Origin: Odontesthes bonariensis
Lineage: Eukaryota; Chordata; Actinopteri; Atheriniformes; Atherinopsidae
Length of the DNA: 64,000 nt
NCBI RefSeq assembly: GCF_027942865.1
Contig: NC_134516.1
Span: 25,255,322 to 25,319,321 of the forward strand
Direction of reading: 5' to 3'
The first letter of the stretch is position 1, and each line of letters opens with the position of its first letter. A program made the translations under genes and the position numbers. Under the pieces are notes generated by a model. The model saw only the letters and a list, made by a program, of their open reading frames with translations. It ran no database searches and was not told the origin of the DNA. Below, in pieces: positions 55,839 to 64,000 of the stretch.

Positions 55839-55892
55839 TAGTATACATCTTGAGGAGGGGGTTCTATTTATAAACTCTGGAGATATCATTTT

Positions 55893-56220
55893 GTGATGTC
55901 ATCTATGATAACATCGCGGTGATGTCATCTATGATAACATCACGGTGATGTCACTGATGACATCGCTGTGATGTCATCTATGATAACATCACGGTGATGT
56001 CATCTATGATAACATCACGGTGATGTCATCTATGATAACATCACGGTGATGTCATCTATGATAACATCACGGTGATGTCATCTATGATAACATCACGGTG
56101 ATGTCATCTATGATAACATCACGGTGATGTCATCTATGATAACATCACGGTGATGTCATCTATGATAACATCGCGGTGATGTCATCTATGATGACATCGC
56201 TGTGATGTCATCTATGACAT
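55893..56220. repeat. 26-bp palindromic minisatellite, about 13 units
   Basis: The unit TGATGTCATCTATGATAAC, then ATCACGG or ATCGCGG, repeats in tandem. Within each unit GATGT-ATC pairs with GAT-ACATC, so every unit can form a short hairpin. A few units at the edges are shortened. Confidence 0.93.
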
Positions 56221-56491
56221 TCCATCTTGTGAATATTGCTTTTGTGATGTCATAACATTTCTGTGCTGTTGTCATCACACAATTGTGGAACTGAAAACAT
56301 TATTTCACTCCGTTATTGATTTTCCAGAGAATGAATCCGTTATTCATGTTGGTCAGTTTTACTGAAAAATGTCGCAGTTTCTGTCCATGACTTAGCATGT
56401 AGCAGTAGCATCAACAGATCCTTGATCAGGGGTTTGTGTGGGTCGATGACTGGAGAGCAGGTTTTGGGAGGTCCAACTTTTTATATAGATC

Positions 56492-56539
<48 letters not shown>

Positions 56540-56540
56540 C

Positions 56541-56604
<64 letters not shown>
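56492..56604. repeat. (GATA)n microsatellite
   Basis: About 28 GATA units with one GACA interruption. Confidence 0.97.
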
Positions 56605-56619
56605 TCTGTATATATATCT

Positions 56620-56700
56620 ATATTGTCTGCACCAACGACACCAAGTCAGATTCCTTGTAAGTGCAAACCTACTTGGCAATAAATTCTGGTTCTGATTACG
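56620..56700 (+). mobile_element. LINE 3' tail fragment
   Basis: ACACCAAGTCAGATTCCTTG, then TACTTGGCAATAAATTCTGG and TTCTGATT, match the common terminus of fish LINE copies. Confidence 0.55.
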
Positions 56701-57129
56701 TGTCCACAGGTAGAAAACATCTGTCTGCATCTGGCTCATCTTCCATAAGCACACTTCCTCTGTCAGCACAAGTGTGGCGTCACTCTTTGTGATGACCAAG
56801 CGCATAGTGGGTGTGCTGCTATCCCACCAAAATATAACAGGGAATCGTTAAGAGAAAAAGCCTGATGATTTAAAACATCAAAGCAGCTGAAGGAAAGAAA
56901 GGGAATCTTTGCAGAGTAAACCTGCCTGAATGTCTGAAGCTGAAGCTACAGCTCTGCAGTCCCGGACTCACAAAACCCTGATCAGGGATCTGTTGATGCT
57001 ACTGCTACATGCTAAGTGAGGCCGATCAGCGACGTTACGTTGCATCTTGGGTAGTTTGAATATGAGTAGTAACCTCATGATGCATACCAAACATTTCGGA
57101 GAATCTAGTATTATATATAATATTTTGAT

Positions 57130-57226
57130 ATACAATCATTGTAAATATTATTCATTTCTTTTTGAGCTACTTGACTCATTTAAATTTCCCCCATTGGGGG
57201 ATGGATAAAGTATTTTTCTATTCTAG
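57130..57226 (+). mobile_element. Retroposon tail fragment
   Basis: AATTTCCCCCATTGGGGGAT, then GATAAAGTATTTTTCTATTC, is the standard end of a fish LINE/SINE family. Only the tail is present. Confidence 0.5.
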
Positions 57227-57270
57227 AAGACGCAGACGCAGACAGGCTTCTCGCCCCACCCGTAGGGCCT

Positions 57271-57360
57271 CTGGTAAAAATCAAATCAAACTTTATTTAT
57301 AAAGCACTTTTCATACATTAACATGTAGCACAAAGTGCTATACATGTTTAAAAGCAGGTT
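57271..57360 (-). mobile_element. LINE 3' tail fragment, antisense
   Basis: AATCAAATCAAACTTTATTT, then AAAGCACTTTTCATAC and CACAAAGTGCT, is the reverse complement of a common fish LINE terminus (AAGTGCTTTA..ATAAAGT). Confidence 0.55.
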
Positions 57361-57586
57361 TGAAAAAAAAGACACCTTATTTCCTTATTTTGAATATATG
57401 TCCAATATCCAATATCAAACCAACTTCACCACGGTCTTCAGCAGCAGCTGCAGCAGCAACATTTCCGGAAAGGTACTGGCTTGATTAAATTCATTCTGGA
57501 CTCTATATCCGACCACATGAAGACCTCGGGACACTTCGGTTTGGCTTTAGGGACCCTCTACTCACTACCACGTAAGTGTTATGTTG

Positions 57587-58063
57587 TTTGGAGCTGTAGA
57601 AGAGGTATAAAAATAGTGTTTTGTAGCGGTGACATGATATGCCTCTCTCACTTCCAGGCTAACGACTTTTGGCTAAAAACGGTCAAATCGAAATTCTCAG
57701 AACACATCCGAATGACATGATTTTGATGTCAACTCAACATATGTACTCCCAACATCCCGTAAATGGATCTAAAGTGCATTTTACTCCGGATTATCCCTTT
57801 AATCAACTGAAGTACAGCCTTCCTCCTTGCACAATAATGTGGCCCAAAGATGAACAGGCTGGAGGAGAAACCCTCACTTAACCCCTGAAACCACCTCTGC
57901 AGCTGTCTGAACAGCGCCTCCAGTCTGGGACATTGGACAAAGAGGTGGTAGACTGTCTCTGACTGAGGGCAGAACGGACAGCCATCCCCTGTGCCAGGAT
58001 CGAGGTGCACCAGATACCTGTTTGTAGCTATGGCCCCATGTACGATCCTCCATTGGATGTCTC
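57587..58063. repeat. Segment duplicated from 46437-47646, copy 2, empty site
   Basis: It matches copy 1 with only a few substitutions, but it lacks the Harbinger-like insert: GCGGTGAC-ATG-ATATGCC at 57626-57643 is uninterrupted. Minus-strand LINE coding (CPFCPQSETVYHLFVQC) is retained at 57729-58010. Confidence 0.9.
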
Positions 58064-58125
58064 CTGTCCGTTCTGCCCTCGGTCAGAGACAGTCTACCAC
58101 CTCTTTGTCCAATGTCCCAGACTGG
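57920..58125. repeat. 62-bp inverted repeat with 82-bp spacer
   Basis: 57920-57981 (CCAGTCTGGGACATTGG...) is repeated in inverted orientation at 58064-58125, with one mismatch. The second arm ends where the 2-kb repeat body resumes a few bases later. Confidence 0.93.
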
Positions 58126-58144
58126 AAAAATTAGAGGACAAATT

Positions 58145-58657
58145 TGTTGCTCTCGTTTATTTTGTTATAAGGTTAGTAGATGTGCAATGTTCAGCTGTCA
58201 GAAATGAAAGGCTAGCCTAATCTTTTGTCATATTTGGCTGTGATCACTTTTTTGTAGCCTATCATAATTTATATAGCCTATGACGTTCTCCCAAACAACC
58301 AGCTGTTGCAGTTCCACTTAACTAAAATAAATGCAGTCTACTACCTCCAATGGGTGTATAAAAAGCGGAAAATATGTTTGATATTAAATTAGCACGCTAC
58401 TTTTATTTTTGGCGTTACTTCCGCTTCCGGTCTGCCCGCCGTCATGTTCGAATATAAGAAACAAAAAATGAAAAAAGTAATTTCCAAAAAACAAATTTTG
58501 TCCGTTATTTGATTTGGGTTTTTCGTTTTTTTTAGGAAGACAGAAAAATCCGTTTTTGGTTTAAAACGAAAAATGGAAAAAGGACAGCTATTTCCGTTTT
58601 TTTCGTTTTGACAGAAAAACGGATTATACTTTGGTACCCGGACCCGACAGCCAATCA
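58145..58657. repeat. 2-kb higher-order repeat, 3' remainder of a unit
   Basis: It re-enters the repeat body at TTGTTGCTCTCGTTTATTTT (equivalent to about 41664) and runs through the ACTTCCGCTTCCGGTCTGCC segment to the next minisatellite. Confidence 0.9.
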
Positions 58658-59047
58658 GAGCAGCCTGAAGACTTTTGATCCTGCGACAGCCAATCAGAGC
58701 AGCCTGAAGACCTTTGATCGTGCGACAGCCAATCAGAACAGCCTGAAGACGTTAGATCCTGCGACAGCCAATCAGAGCAGCCTGAAGACCTTTAATCCTG
58801 CGACAGCCAATCAGAGAAGCCTGAAGACGTTCGATCATGCAACAGCCAATCAGAACAGCCTGAAGACGTTAGATCCTGCGACAGCCAATACGAGCAGCCT
58901 GAAGACCTTTGATCCTGCGACAGCCAATCAGAGCAGCCTGAAGACATTTGATTCTGCGACAGCCAATCAGAGAAGCCTGAAGACGTTCGATCCTGCAACA
59001 GCCAATCAGAGCAGCCTGAAGACGTTTGATTCTGCAACAGTCAATCA
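58658..59047. repeat. 39-bp CCAAT-box minisatellite, array 5 (10 units)
   Basis: The longest of the six arrays. A two-unit AGAACAGCCTGAAGACGTTAG variant recurs, which suggests multi-unit duplication inside the array. Confidence 0.95.
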
Positions 59048-60765
59048 CATGATGACGTGATTAGTTAACTGAAAATATTTTCTTTTTTGGTTCATAATTG
59101 TTAATGGTTTCTTTTTGTGGTTATTCTGTTAGTTAGTTAGTTAAGTTAGTTATAGTTATGAAAGGGAATGTTTGAATTGCTACCAGTGTGTGTGCGTGTT
59201 ATATAGTTCTGTTAAGAATGTGTTTTGAAAAAAGTGTTTGTTCTTGTTTGTACTATTTTGTTTACTGGGTACTCCTTTGGTTCCTGAGTTGTGCATTTGG
59301 GTTCAAGTGCTAGTTCTATTAGTTAAACACATGCCACACAGACATGAGTTGTTTTGTTTTAACACATTCAAACCATTAAAATGGTACTCCACTTTGTCCG
59401 CACACCTGCAACATTTTGGCTTCAAAGGAGCAAAATGCAAGGTCACATTACAGGGTCTGACATGTTCACTCTTAACTGTAGGCTATGTCAGGGTGTATTT
59501 TACTGTAATCTCCAGCAATCCTGACATGGGCCCAACAGTGAGGAGGACCACCACATTGTCCAGATTGAACAATCTAGACACCAAACTGCTGAAGACCTTG
59601 TATTGAGAGCCCGCTGGGACCTGCACTGAGGCAGACAGGAAGAGGCTTCAGTGGGTAATCAAAGCAGTAGTAGTATTAGCTAAACGAAGGAACAACATGA
59701 ATAAGAAAAATCAGTGCAACTCTGTTATTTTATGTCAGGGACACTTTGTTTTGTCCATTTCTCAACATATTCTTATTCTCAATCATACAAGGCTGTAAGA
59801 CAAACATAATAAATCCCTGGAATAAGGGTGAAGCTTGTCCGCTGACATGTATACATACACAACCGCCATGAACAAAAAGATGGGGTAGTTTTGCGTATTA
59901 CATGGTAAGTGTCGCGGCGAGTTATGCTGTAAGACTGGAGAAGGTGGGAATTGGCCAGGAGTTAGGCTACACTGGAAGTCCGGGCAAAGTAGGAAATAAG
60001 TGAACGGAATGTACACTCTAATACACAGTCAGTATTGTGAAGTGTTACCGAAAGGTCTCTGTCATTGTACAGAGACGCTATGATTTGCTTGTACAGCACC
60101 TAAAAAAAACCTCACTGTTGTCTATATTCATTGACACACCCAACCTCGCTTTCAATATAACACAAGCACTCACATTCTATAATTGCCATCAGCAAATTAT
60201 ATGAAAAAAATATAAAACATCTTTTAAGAAGAAAAAAAAAGACGGTTGTTGCTCTCATTTATTTAGTTTTAAGGTTAGTAGATGTGCAATGTTCAGCTGT
60301 CAGAAATGAAAGGCTAGCCTAATCTTTTGTCATATTTGGCTGTGATCACTTTTTTGTAGCCTATCATAATTTATATAGCCTATGACGTTCTCCCAAAAAA
60401 ACAGCTGTTGTAGTTTCACTTAACTAAAATAAATGCAGTCTACTACCTACAATGGGTGTATAAAAAGCGGAAAATATGTTTGATATTAAATTAGCACGCT
60501 ACTTTTATTTTGGCGTTACCTCCACTTCCGGTCTGCCCGCCGTCATGTTCGAATGTAAAAAACGAAAAATGAAAAAAGTCATTTCCAAAAAACGAATTTT
60601 TTCCGTTATTTGATTTTGGTTTTTCGTTTTTTTTAGGAAGACAGAAAAATCCGTTTTTGGTTTAAAACGAAAAATGGAAAAAGGACAGCTATTCGCGTTT
60701 TTTTAATTTTTCGTTTTGACAGAAAAACGAATTATACTTTGGTACCCGAACCCGACAGCCAATCA
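58658..60765. repeat. 2-kb higher-order repeat, unit 5
   Basis: 2108 bp. It is longer than units 1-3 mainly through its larger minisatellite. Confidence 0.92.
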
Positions 60766-61077
60766 GAGCAGCCTGAAGACCTTTGATCCTGCGACAGCCA
60801 ATCAGAGTAGCCTGAAGACCTTTGATCCTGTGACAGCCAATCAGATCAGCCTGAAGACCTTTGATCCTGTGACAGCCAATCAGAGCAGCCTGATGACGTT
60901 AGATCCTGCGACAGCCAATCAGAGTAGCCTGAAGATGTTTGATCCTGCGACAGCCAATCAGAGCAGCCTGAAGACCTTTGATCCTGCGACAGCCAATCAG
61001 AGAAGCCTAAAGACGTTCGATCCTACGACAGCCAATCAGAGCAGCCTGAAGACGTTTGATTCTGCAACAGCCAATCA
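60766..61077. repeat. 39-bp CCAAT-box minisatellite, array 6 (8 units)
   Basis: Eight periods with units resembling arrays 4 and 5 (GTGACAGCCAATCAGATCAG variants). Confidence 0.95.
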
Positions 61078-62134
61078 CATGATGACGTGATTAGTTAGCT
61101 GAACATATTTTCTTTTTTGGTTCATAATTGTTTATGGGTTTTTTTTGTGGTTATTCTGTTAGTTAGTTAGTTAAGTTAGTTATAGTTATGAAAGGGAATG
61201 TTTGAATTACTACCAGTGTGTGTGCGTGTTATATAGTTCTGTTGAGAATGTGTTTTGTATAAAGTGTTTTTTGTTGTTTGTACTATTTTGTTTACTGGGT
61301 ACTCCTTTGGTTCCTGAGTTGTGCGTTTGGGTTCAAGTGCTAGTTCTATTAGTTAAACACATGCCACACAGACATGAGTTGTTTTGTTTTAACACATTCA
61401 AACCATTAAAATGGTACTCCACTTTGTCCGCACACCTGCAACATTTTGGCTCCAAAATAGAAAAATGCAAGGTCACATTACAGGGTCTGAGATGTTCACT
61501 CTTAACTGTAGGCTATGTCAGGGTGTATTTTACTGTAATCTCCAGCAATCCTGACATGGGCCCAACAGTGAGGAGGACCAACACATTGTCCAGATTGAAC
61601 AATCTAGACACCAAACTGCTGAGCACCTTGTATTGAGAGCCCGCTGGGACCTGCACTGAGGCAGACAGGAAGAGGCTTCAGTGGGTAATCAAAGCAGTAG
61701 TAGTATTAGCTAAATGAAGGAACAACATGAATAAGAAAAATCAGTGGAACTCTGTTATTTTATGTCAGGGACACTTTGTTTTGTCCATTTCTCAACATAT
61801 TCTTATTCCCAATCATACAAGGCTGTAAGACAAACATAATAAATCCCTGGAATAAGGGTGAAGCTTGTCCGCTGACATGTATACATACACAACCGCCATG
61901 AGCAAAAAGTTGGGGTAGTTTCGCGTATTACATGGTAAGTGTCGCGGCGAGTTATGCTGTAAGACTGGAGAAGGTGGGAATTGGCCAGGAGTTAGGCTAC
62001 ACTGGAAGTCCGGGCAAAGTAGGAAATAAGTGAACGGAATGTACACTCTAATACACAGTCAGTATTGTGAAGTGTTACCTAAAGTCCTCTGGCTGGCTGT
62101 GATCACTTTTTTGTAGCCTATCATAATTTATATA
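60766..62134. repeat. 2-kb higher-order repeat, unit 6, internally deleted and truncated
   Basis: The body is normal to AAAGTCCTCTG (62090), then skips about 260 bp to GGCTGTGATCACTTTTTTG. It ends at CATAATTTATATA (62134), where other units continue GCCTATGACG. Confidence 0.9.
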
Positions 62135-62147
62135 TTTATAAATTATG
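62122..62147. repeat. Perfect 11-bp inverted repeat at the array's right edge
   Basis: CATAATTTATA, then TATT, then TATAAATTATG. The left arm is native repeat sequence and the right arm is its inverted copy. Confidence 0.9.
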
Positions 62148-62181
62148 CAGTCCATCGCCTTAACCGCTTGGCCACCTCGTC
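62147..62181 (-). pseudogene. tRNA-Ser(GCT) 5' half
   Basis: On the minus strand GACGAGGTGGCC, then AAGCGGTTAAGGCGATGGACTGC, matches nt 1-35 of vertebrate tRNA-Ser(GCT), with about two differences in the D arm. It stops in the anticodon loop. No 3' half follows. Confidence 0.75.
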
Positions 62182-63470
62182 CTCTCTCTTATAAGTTTGA
62201 CCATAAAAATTTCCATCTTAAACTACAGCTGGTATAATTTTCCCACAGAATTTTTGGAAACTATGACTATAATCCACGCGGCGTGAATTTGTGCGGCGTA
62301 CATTTGTGCGACTGCAGATTTTATTTTATTTGATTGATTTGCACACATTCATTCAAATAAAAAAAAAATACACAATAAAACACACCAAATTAAAAAAAAG
62401 GAATGTGTGCTGGAGATGTCAGAAACCCTTTTGGGCTTATGAGGAAACCTCATCTTGTCATTAAAACCCAATGATAACAATTGTAATAGAAAATATTTAC
62501 AGGTTAAAACTAAACTTCATGAAAAATATGAATGGATCATATACAGTGAGGAATTATTCCTTTTTGAGAAACTTGAAAAGGTTTTCCTTGATAACAAAGG
62601 GTGTGGGAAGTACACAATGAGTTCAGGAACACATCAGAAGTGTTTTGGTGTTGATTTCTTTAAAAACAAGAGAGCTATTACAAAATAAAAGTCTAAAATG
62701 GAATTAACTATGCACACTGAGTAAATGTTCTACCTAAAATGATTTTTCTGGAAACTAAAAGACTGTGAAAGCTTTATAGTGAGTTCACAAACCCATCCGA
62801 AGTGGTTTGGTGTTCATTGGTTGAATATCCAGTGAGAACAAAAAAAGGCGTTGCACTTTTGCGACGGTCCCTAAGCGCTCCGGCTGCCGTAGTTCACTTA
62901 GAGTATATTCGGCGCGGTTACTCTGATCTTTCAGGCTTACTTTGGTGAGTTGATAAAGCCTGTGGTATGTTAGTCTTAGTTTTCTGTAAATATTAATACC
63001 ATCCTGAGGCTAATTGGTGAGGTTTTCGTGACGCTATTACAATTACAAAGCCGGAAAATAGGCGAATGTCGAATATAAAACCAACTTCACCCCGCTCCGC
63101 CTGGTCGGGATGGTTGAACCACACATGCGGGACGGATGAAACACCTTATTTTAAACAGAAACTATTGAGCTTACTATTTTTTTAAGCAACATACCGGACA
63201 ACATACTAGTGTATTCGTCATTGCTCAAATTTCACATTATTTCTCAGAATATAAATAGGTCAAAAAAATATGTTTGTCAACGAAATCACGATGATTACAG
63301 CTGATCTTTATGCATGCGCACCCACTAATCTATAACGTGTGTCAATCGCCCCGACAGCGACTAATAATACATAAATCTTTTTTGCCACTAAACTTCGAAA
63401 CTCTGACATTGCACACTTTAGGACATGTTTAATTACTAATTCACCTGTTGTATAGTCATATTGGTTGGTT
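62182..63470. other. Unassigned right flank
   Basis: AT-rich sequence. Antisense A-rich runs near 62359-62399 hint at a retroposon tail. 62860-62960 is GC-richer and has a donor-like GGTGAGTT at 62944, but no coding sequence. Nothing else is recognised. Confidence 0.3.
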
Positions 63471-63477
63471 TTCGAGG

Positions 63478-63545
63478 AAATCGCTGTGTTTCAAAAAAAA
63501 AAAAAATAATAAAATAAATAAATAAATAAATCGCTGTGTTTCAAA
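63478..63545. mobile_element. Poly(A)-only insertion with 18-bp target duplication
   Basis: AAATCGCTGTGTTTCAAA occurs at 63478-63495 and 63528-63545. Between them is only A-rich sequence (A11, then TAATAAAATAAATAAATAAAT). This is the footprint of target-primed insertion of a poly(A) tail with no body. Confidence 0.75.
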
Positions 63546-63575
63546 CGATTGGCGGCCAAACTATGGCGGCCAAAT

Positions 63576-63604
63576 GGAAACTATGGCGGGCCGCCATAGT
63601 TTCC
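63576..63604. repeat. 29-bp perfect palindrome containing GCCGCCAT
   Basis: GGAAACTATGGCGG, then one base, then CCGCCATAGTTTCC. A further CTATGGCGGCCAAA lies just to the left (63561-63574). Confidence 0.92.
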
Positions 63605-63839
63605 TCAATGTATGGGAAACACTGATTTTGATCTCAAAATTGAAGCCTCATTAGATACAATGGGCTTGCGTGCAGAGGGTATGAATTCATCCTCCTTTCA
63701 CAAAAATAGAAACATTATTATCTAAATGTGGTACCATGTAGGGATGTTTGAGGTTGTTTGATTTAAAATTGGGTGAAACAAAAGCAATTGCACTTAGGAT
63801 AAGTCAAATTTAGGGTTTGGGTTATTACAATCTCTTCAG

Positions 63840-64000
63840 TATATACCCAAATCAAGCAGCGCTTGACACTCTCCACGCCCGGCGTGACTCCAGACCGCTT
63901 AGGAGCCTTAAAACGGCCACTTGTCAGTCTGGGCTGATGACGAGGCTGGTAGTTGACCCGCTCTTTGTCTCCTTCAGGGAGAGCTGTCCACAGCTGGATG
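63840..64000 (-). pseudogene. Minus-strand coding remnant running off the window
   Basis: From 63999 down the reading is IQLWTALPEGDKERVNYQPR, then HQPRLTSGRFKAPKRSGVTPGVESVKRCLI (core GRFKAPKRSGVTPGVESV). The basic motif looks like a repeated fish protein family associated with mobile elements, but I cannot name it. It continues beyond the window edge. A frame ending is not visible. Confidence 0.35.

Noticed and set aside
40199-61090. Long open frames through the 39-bp arrays on both strands (PATANQSSLKTFD-type repeats)
   Set aside because: 39 is a multiple of three, so one stop-free unit stays open however often it repeats. Both strands are open, with no splice or codon signal.
40688-61636. 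A roughly 105-120-codon frame (LVKHMPHRHELFCFNTFKPL...) present in five copies of the 2-kb repeat
   Set aside because: It is kept open by recent duplication of the repeat. No domain, no start context and no sign of codon-level constraint was visible.

Overview
This window looks like accessory DNA from a teleost fish, probably a percomorph; the species cannot be fixed from the sequence. The evidence is Maui/L2-type LINEs with the usual fish 3' UTR and GAATT tails, Tx1- and L1-type LINEs, piggyBac, Harbinger-like and Tc1 DNA transposons, C2H2 zinc-finger genes with fish-type exon structure, eukaryotic tRNA and 5S genes, and GT-AG introns. There are no operons. Nearly everything is repeats, with one recognisable host gene and one host gene relic.

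Layout. 1-3049 is a decayed Tx1-type LINE whose 3' end abuts a 5'-truncated 5S rRNA gene (3050-3141), the arrangement expected of a 5S-targeting LINE. 3150-8260 holds LINE pieces and a P-element/THAP9-like transposase relic. 9165-14400 is a C2H2 zinc-finger gene: a noncoding first exon, a 40-codon second exon, and a last exon encoding ten fingers with a stop after finger 3. A piggyBac derivative sits in its first intron. 14838-16380 is a truncated L1.

16379-32042 is the most structured region. A tandem array of about 920-bp units carries tRNA-Gln (minus), a degenerate tRNA-Asp-like gene (plus) and tRNA-Val (minus), with 29 tRNA or tRNA-like genes in all. One unit is interrupted by an L2 LINE, whose 3' UTR holds two nested TTAA-flanked transposons. 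The same nested block occurs a second time at the left edge of the array, which shows segmental duplication.

32043-40200 contains LINE, Tc1 and MITE-like pieces, a broken second zinc-finger gene (33980-34567) and a possible THAP-domain DNA transposon. 40225-46436 and 58145-62134 are parts of a roughly 2-kb higher-order tandem repeat. Each full unit carries a 39-bp minisatellite made of perfect CCAAT-box motifs. The repeat is split by 11.7 kb holding a Harbinger-like element (its empty site is preserved at 57634), LINE pieces, a broken LTR retroelement with an open gag-like frame (48639-55538), and several minisatellites. The right edge has a fold-back junction to a 5' half of tRNA-Ser, a poly(A)-only insertion with an 18-bp target duplication, and a perfect palindrome.

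There is no single pathway here. The strongest candidates for something undescribed are the Gln/Asp/Val tRNA array with isoacceptor switching, and the CCAAT-box minisatellite in the 2-kb repeat.
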